NCBI RefSeq assembly: GCF_004011155.1
Contig: NZ_RJWG01000004.1
Span: forward strand, 528-64,527
Source: Clostridium prolinivorans
GTDB taxonomy: Bacteria > Bacillota > Clostridia > Clostridiales > Clostridiaceae
Direction of reading: 5' to 3'
DNA: 64,000 nt
Below the pieces are notes generated by a model. The model saw only the letters and a program-made list of their open reading frames with translations. It was not told where the DNA came from and did not search any database. Of the stretch, positions 62,689 through 64,000 are shown one piece after another (within the stretch, counting starts at the first letter, position 1; every line of letters begins with the position of its first letter). Position numbers and translations under genes: made by a program.

Positions 62689-63840
62689 TTAAAAGGTTAA
62701 TTTTTTTTGTAAAAAACCTTTATCTAACTTCATATTTTTTAATATATCAACAATTTTTATACTTGTTGTACCATCTCCAAAAATATTATTAACATAATCA
62801 AGATTTTTTTTAAATTTATCATCATAAAGTGCAGTATTAATTGCATTTTGTATATCTGTTGTTGAATAATTACAATCTATTACATTGCCACATCTTAATC
62901 TACCCTTTTGTCTATTCCCTATATTAATAACAGGTTTTTTAAATATGGGTGTTTCTATAATACCGCTTGATGAATTGCCTATTACTAAGTCAGAATTTTT
63001 CAATAAACTTAAATATTTTTTTTGCCCTAAACTATAAAAAATATATGCATTTCTTTGATTTTTAACAAACTCATTTATTTTATCTATAATTATTTTGCTT
63101 CCAAAATCAGCATTAGGATATGTAAATATATAATTAGCATCAAACTTTTGTATTGCTTTTAGTAAATTATCTATTTGCTCTTCTGTATTTTCTACTTCAA
63201 GTGTTACAGGATGATATGTTATTAAAAATGTTAACTTATCTAAATTAACATTTAATTCTTTTTCCAAATCACTTTTTTCTAATAAATTCATTCTCATAAT
63301 ATTTTCTACTCCTGATTGCCCAACATTAAATACTCTCCACTCTTCTTCACCCATTTTTATTATTCTTTCTTTATAATATTCTGCTCCTGCAAAATGAATA
63401 TGTGCCATCTTTGTTATTGCATGTCTTATTTGTTCATCAATAGCACCTTCTGTTGATTCTCCCCCATTCATATGAGCAATAGGAACGTTCATCATCATTG
63501 CACAAGTTGCTGCTATAAATGTTTCATATCTATCTCCGAGTATTAATAAAATATCTGGTTTTAATCTATCAAAAGCCTGAGCCATTTGTATGAGTTCTAA
63601 TCCCATAGACTTTACTATAGCACTTTTATTTTTAGAACTTATGAGCATATCTATTTCTTCATCTATCTTAAACCCATCTTTTTTTATTTGCTCAACTGTA
63701 TATCCATACTGTGGGCAAAGATGATTTCCTGTAACTATAAGTTGAAGCTTTAAATCTTCATCTTCCTGTATCCTCTTCATAGTCCAATATAATAATCCAT
63801 ATTCTGACCTTGTCCCTGTTACAACAAGTATTTTTCTCAT
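62689..63840 (-). CDS. NeuC/LegG-type UDP-GlcNAc 2-epimerase (hydrolysing)
   Basis: 383 aa, GT-B fold. It has the conserved VTGTRSEYGLLYW N-terminus, ILGDRYETFIAATCAMMMNVPIAHMNGGE (about residues 94-122) and the UDP site NSSSGIIETPIFKKPVINIGNRQKGR (about 280-305). It splits UDP from the sugar nucleotide while inverting C2, giving the free amino sugar that NeuB/LegI condenses with phosphoenolpyruvate. It starts 8 bp after the neuB-like gene, with the ribosome binding site overlapping that stop codon. Confidence 0.88.
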   Translation of the reverse strand: MRKILVVTGTRSEYGLLYWTMKRIQEDEDLKLQLIVTGNHLCPQYGYTVEQIKKDGFKIDEEIDMLISSKNKSAIVKSMGLELIQMAQAFDRLKPDILLILGDRYETFIAATCAMMMNVPIAHMNGGESTEGAIDEQIRHAITKMAHIHFAGAEYYKERIIKMGEEEWRVFNVGQSGVENIMRMNLLEKSDLEKELNVNLDKLTFLITYHPVTLEVENTEEQIDNLLKAIQKFDANYIFTYPNADFGSKIIIDKINEFVKNQRNAYIFYSLGQKKYLSLLKNSDLVIGNSSSGIIETPIFKKPVINIGNRQKGRLRCGNVIDCNYSTTDIQNAINTALYDDKFKKNLDYVNNIFGDGTTSIKIVDILKNMKLDKGFLQKKLTF

Positions 63841-63848
63841 ATACTCAC

Positions 63849-64000
63849 CTACTTAATCATATCAAATGTAATTACCTCATCCTTTTTTATATTTTTAGCT
63901 GTTATTTTATCTACTACCATATCTATATATAAAGGACTCAGGCCCTTTTCCGGTCTTTTAAATGTCAAATTTTCAAGACTAAATTTTTCTCCAGCTTCTA
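63849..64000 (-). CDS. NeuB/LegI-type nonulosonate synthase, C-terminal end (runs off the window)
   Basis: The last ~50 residues of a minus-strand gene: FSLENLTFKRPEKGLSPLY followed by DMVVDKITAKNIKKDEVI and a terminal ITFDMIK. This is the antifreeze-like SAF domain at the end of sialic or legionaminic acid synthases, which condense the amino sugar with PEP. Only the end is visible, so sialic, legionaminic and pseudaminic types are not separable. The TAG lies inside the ribosome binding site of the next gene, so it is the upstream part of the same operon. Confidence 0.8.
   Translation of the reverse strand, partial: EAGEKFSLENLTFKRPEKGLSPLYIDMVVDKITAKNIKKDEVITFDMIK

Noticed and set aside
1-64000. 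CRISPR arrays and tRNA genes
   Set aside because: No regularly spaced repeat-spacer pattern was seen, and no complete cloverleaf with matching acceptor ends; the only tRNA-like piece is the 20-nt fragment at 53617.

Overview
The window is extremely AT-rich and has strong AGGAGG-type ribosome binding sites, several TTG and GTG starts, and a typical clostridial gene set: a bifunctional AdhE, a V-type ATPase, a hybrid cluster protein, spore photoproduct lyase and a nonulosonate (legionaminate-type) sugar cluster. It fits a spore-forming, fermentative, motile Clostridium sensu stricto; I do not assign a species. Most genes lie on the minus strand. I see no tRNA gene, rRNA, complete insertion sequence or CRISPR array.

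Layout. 1-5.7 kb: 5' end of adhE (minus) behind a Rex-type operator, an unknown small gene, a GreA-like factor, an arginase-family gene and a membrane transporter, separated by AT-rich spacers with a MITE-like hairpin and copies of a dispersed repeat. 5.8-8.4 kb: a coupled plus-strand operon of a nucleosidase-like protein, spore photoproduct lyase and a short-chain dehydrogenase, behind a sigma-A-like promoter. 8.4-15.1 kb: an amino-acid permease, the tRNA methyltransferase MnmM, two zinc-ribbon proteins, CorA, a DUF3892 protein and a phosphodiesterase. 15.2-18.2 kb: glucose-type PTS IICBA with its BglG/GlcT antiterminator and an intervening terminator. 18.4-19.7 kb: an aldo/keto reductase and a decayed metallo-beta-lactamase-fold gene. 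19.7-28.3 kb: a complete nine-gene V-ATPase operon. 28.5-32.1 kb: a heterodimeric ABC exporter; then a stand-alone SLATT/DUF4231 protein, a cation exchanger, a ZIP transporter, an MFS protein and a PopT (DUF368) lipid carrier transporter. 37.7-42.8 kb: hcp, lysA with a lysine riboswitch, and an M18 aminopeptidase. 43.1-49.9 kb: a CDF transporter, xylA-xylR-xylB and an iron alcohol dehydrogenase. 50.2-53.2 kb: a double-P-loop ATPase and a chemoreceptor. 53.6-64 kb: a surface or flagellar glycan region. Its downstream end is decayed (truncated rfbB, nonsense-broken rfbA, a yjfB motility gene joined to the rfbB remnant, and a tmRNA-3'-end-like sequence). Its upstream end is intact (aminotransferases, methyltransferase, large glycosyltransferase, legC, legB, neuD-type acetyltransferase, neuC/legG-type epimerase and the end of neuB/legI).

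How the parts work together. Carbon and redox genes (adhE, ptsG, xyl genes, Fe-ADH) carry visible control signals: a Rex operator, cre-like boxes and an antiterminator hairpin. The lysA leader is a convincing lysine riboswitch. The nonulosonate genes run in one direction with overlaps or very short gaps and should make an activated legionaminic-like sugar precursor, most likely for flagellin; the neighbouring dTDP-sugar branch is broken.

The least explained items are a roughly 115-215 bp dispersed intergenic repeat (five copies, two flanking lysA), the stand-alone SLATT protein, the duplicated P-loop protein, the nucleosidase-splB-SDR operon, and the rearranged rfbB/yjfB/tmRNA-like junction. 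I did not find a clearly new multi-gene system; these are leads.
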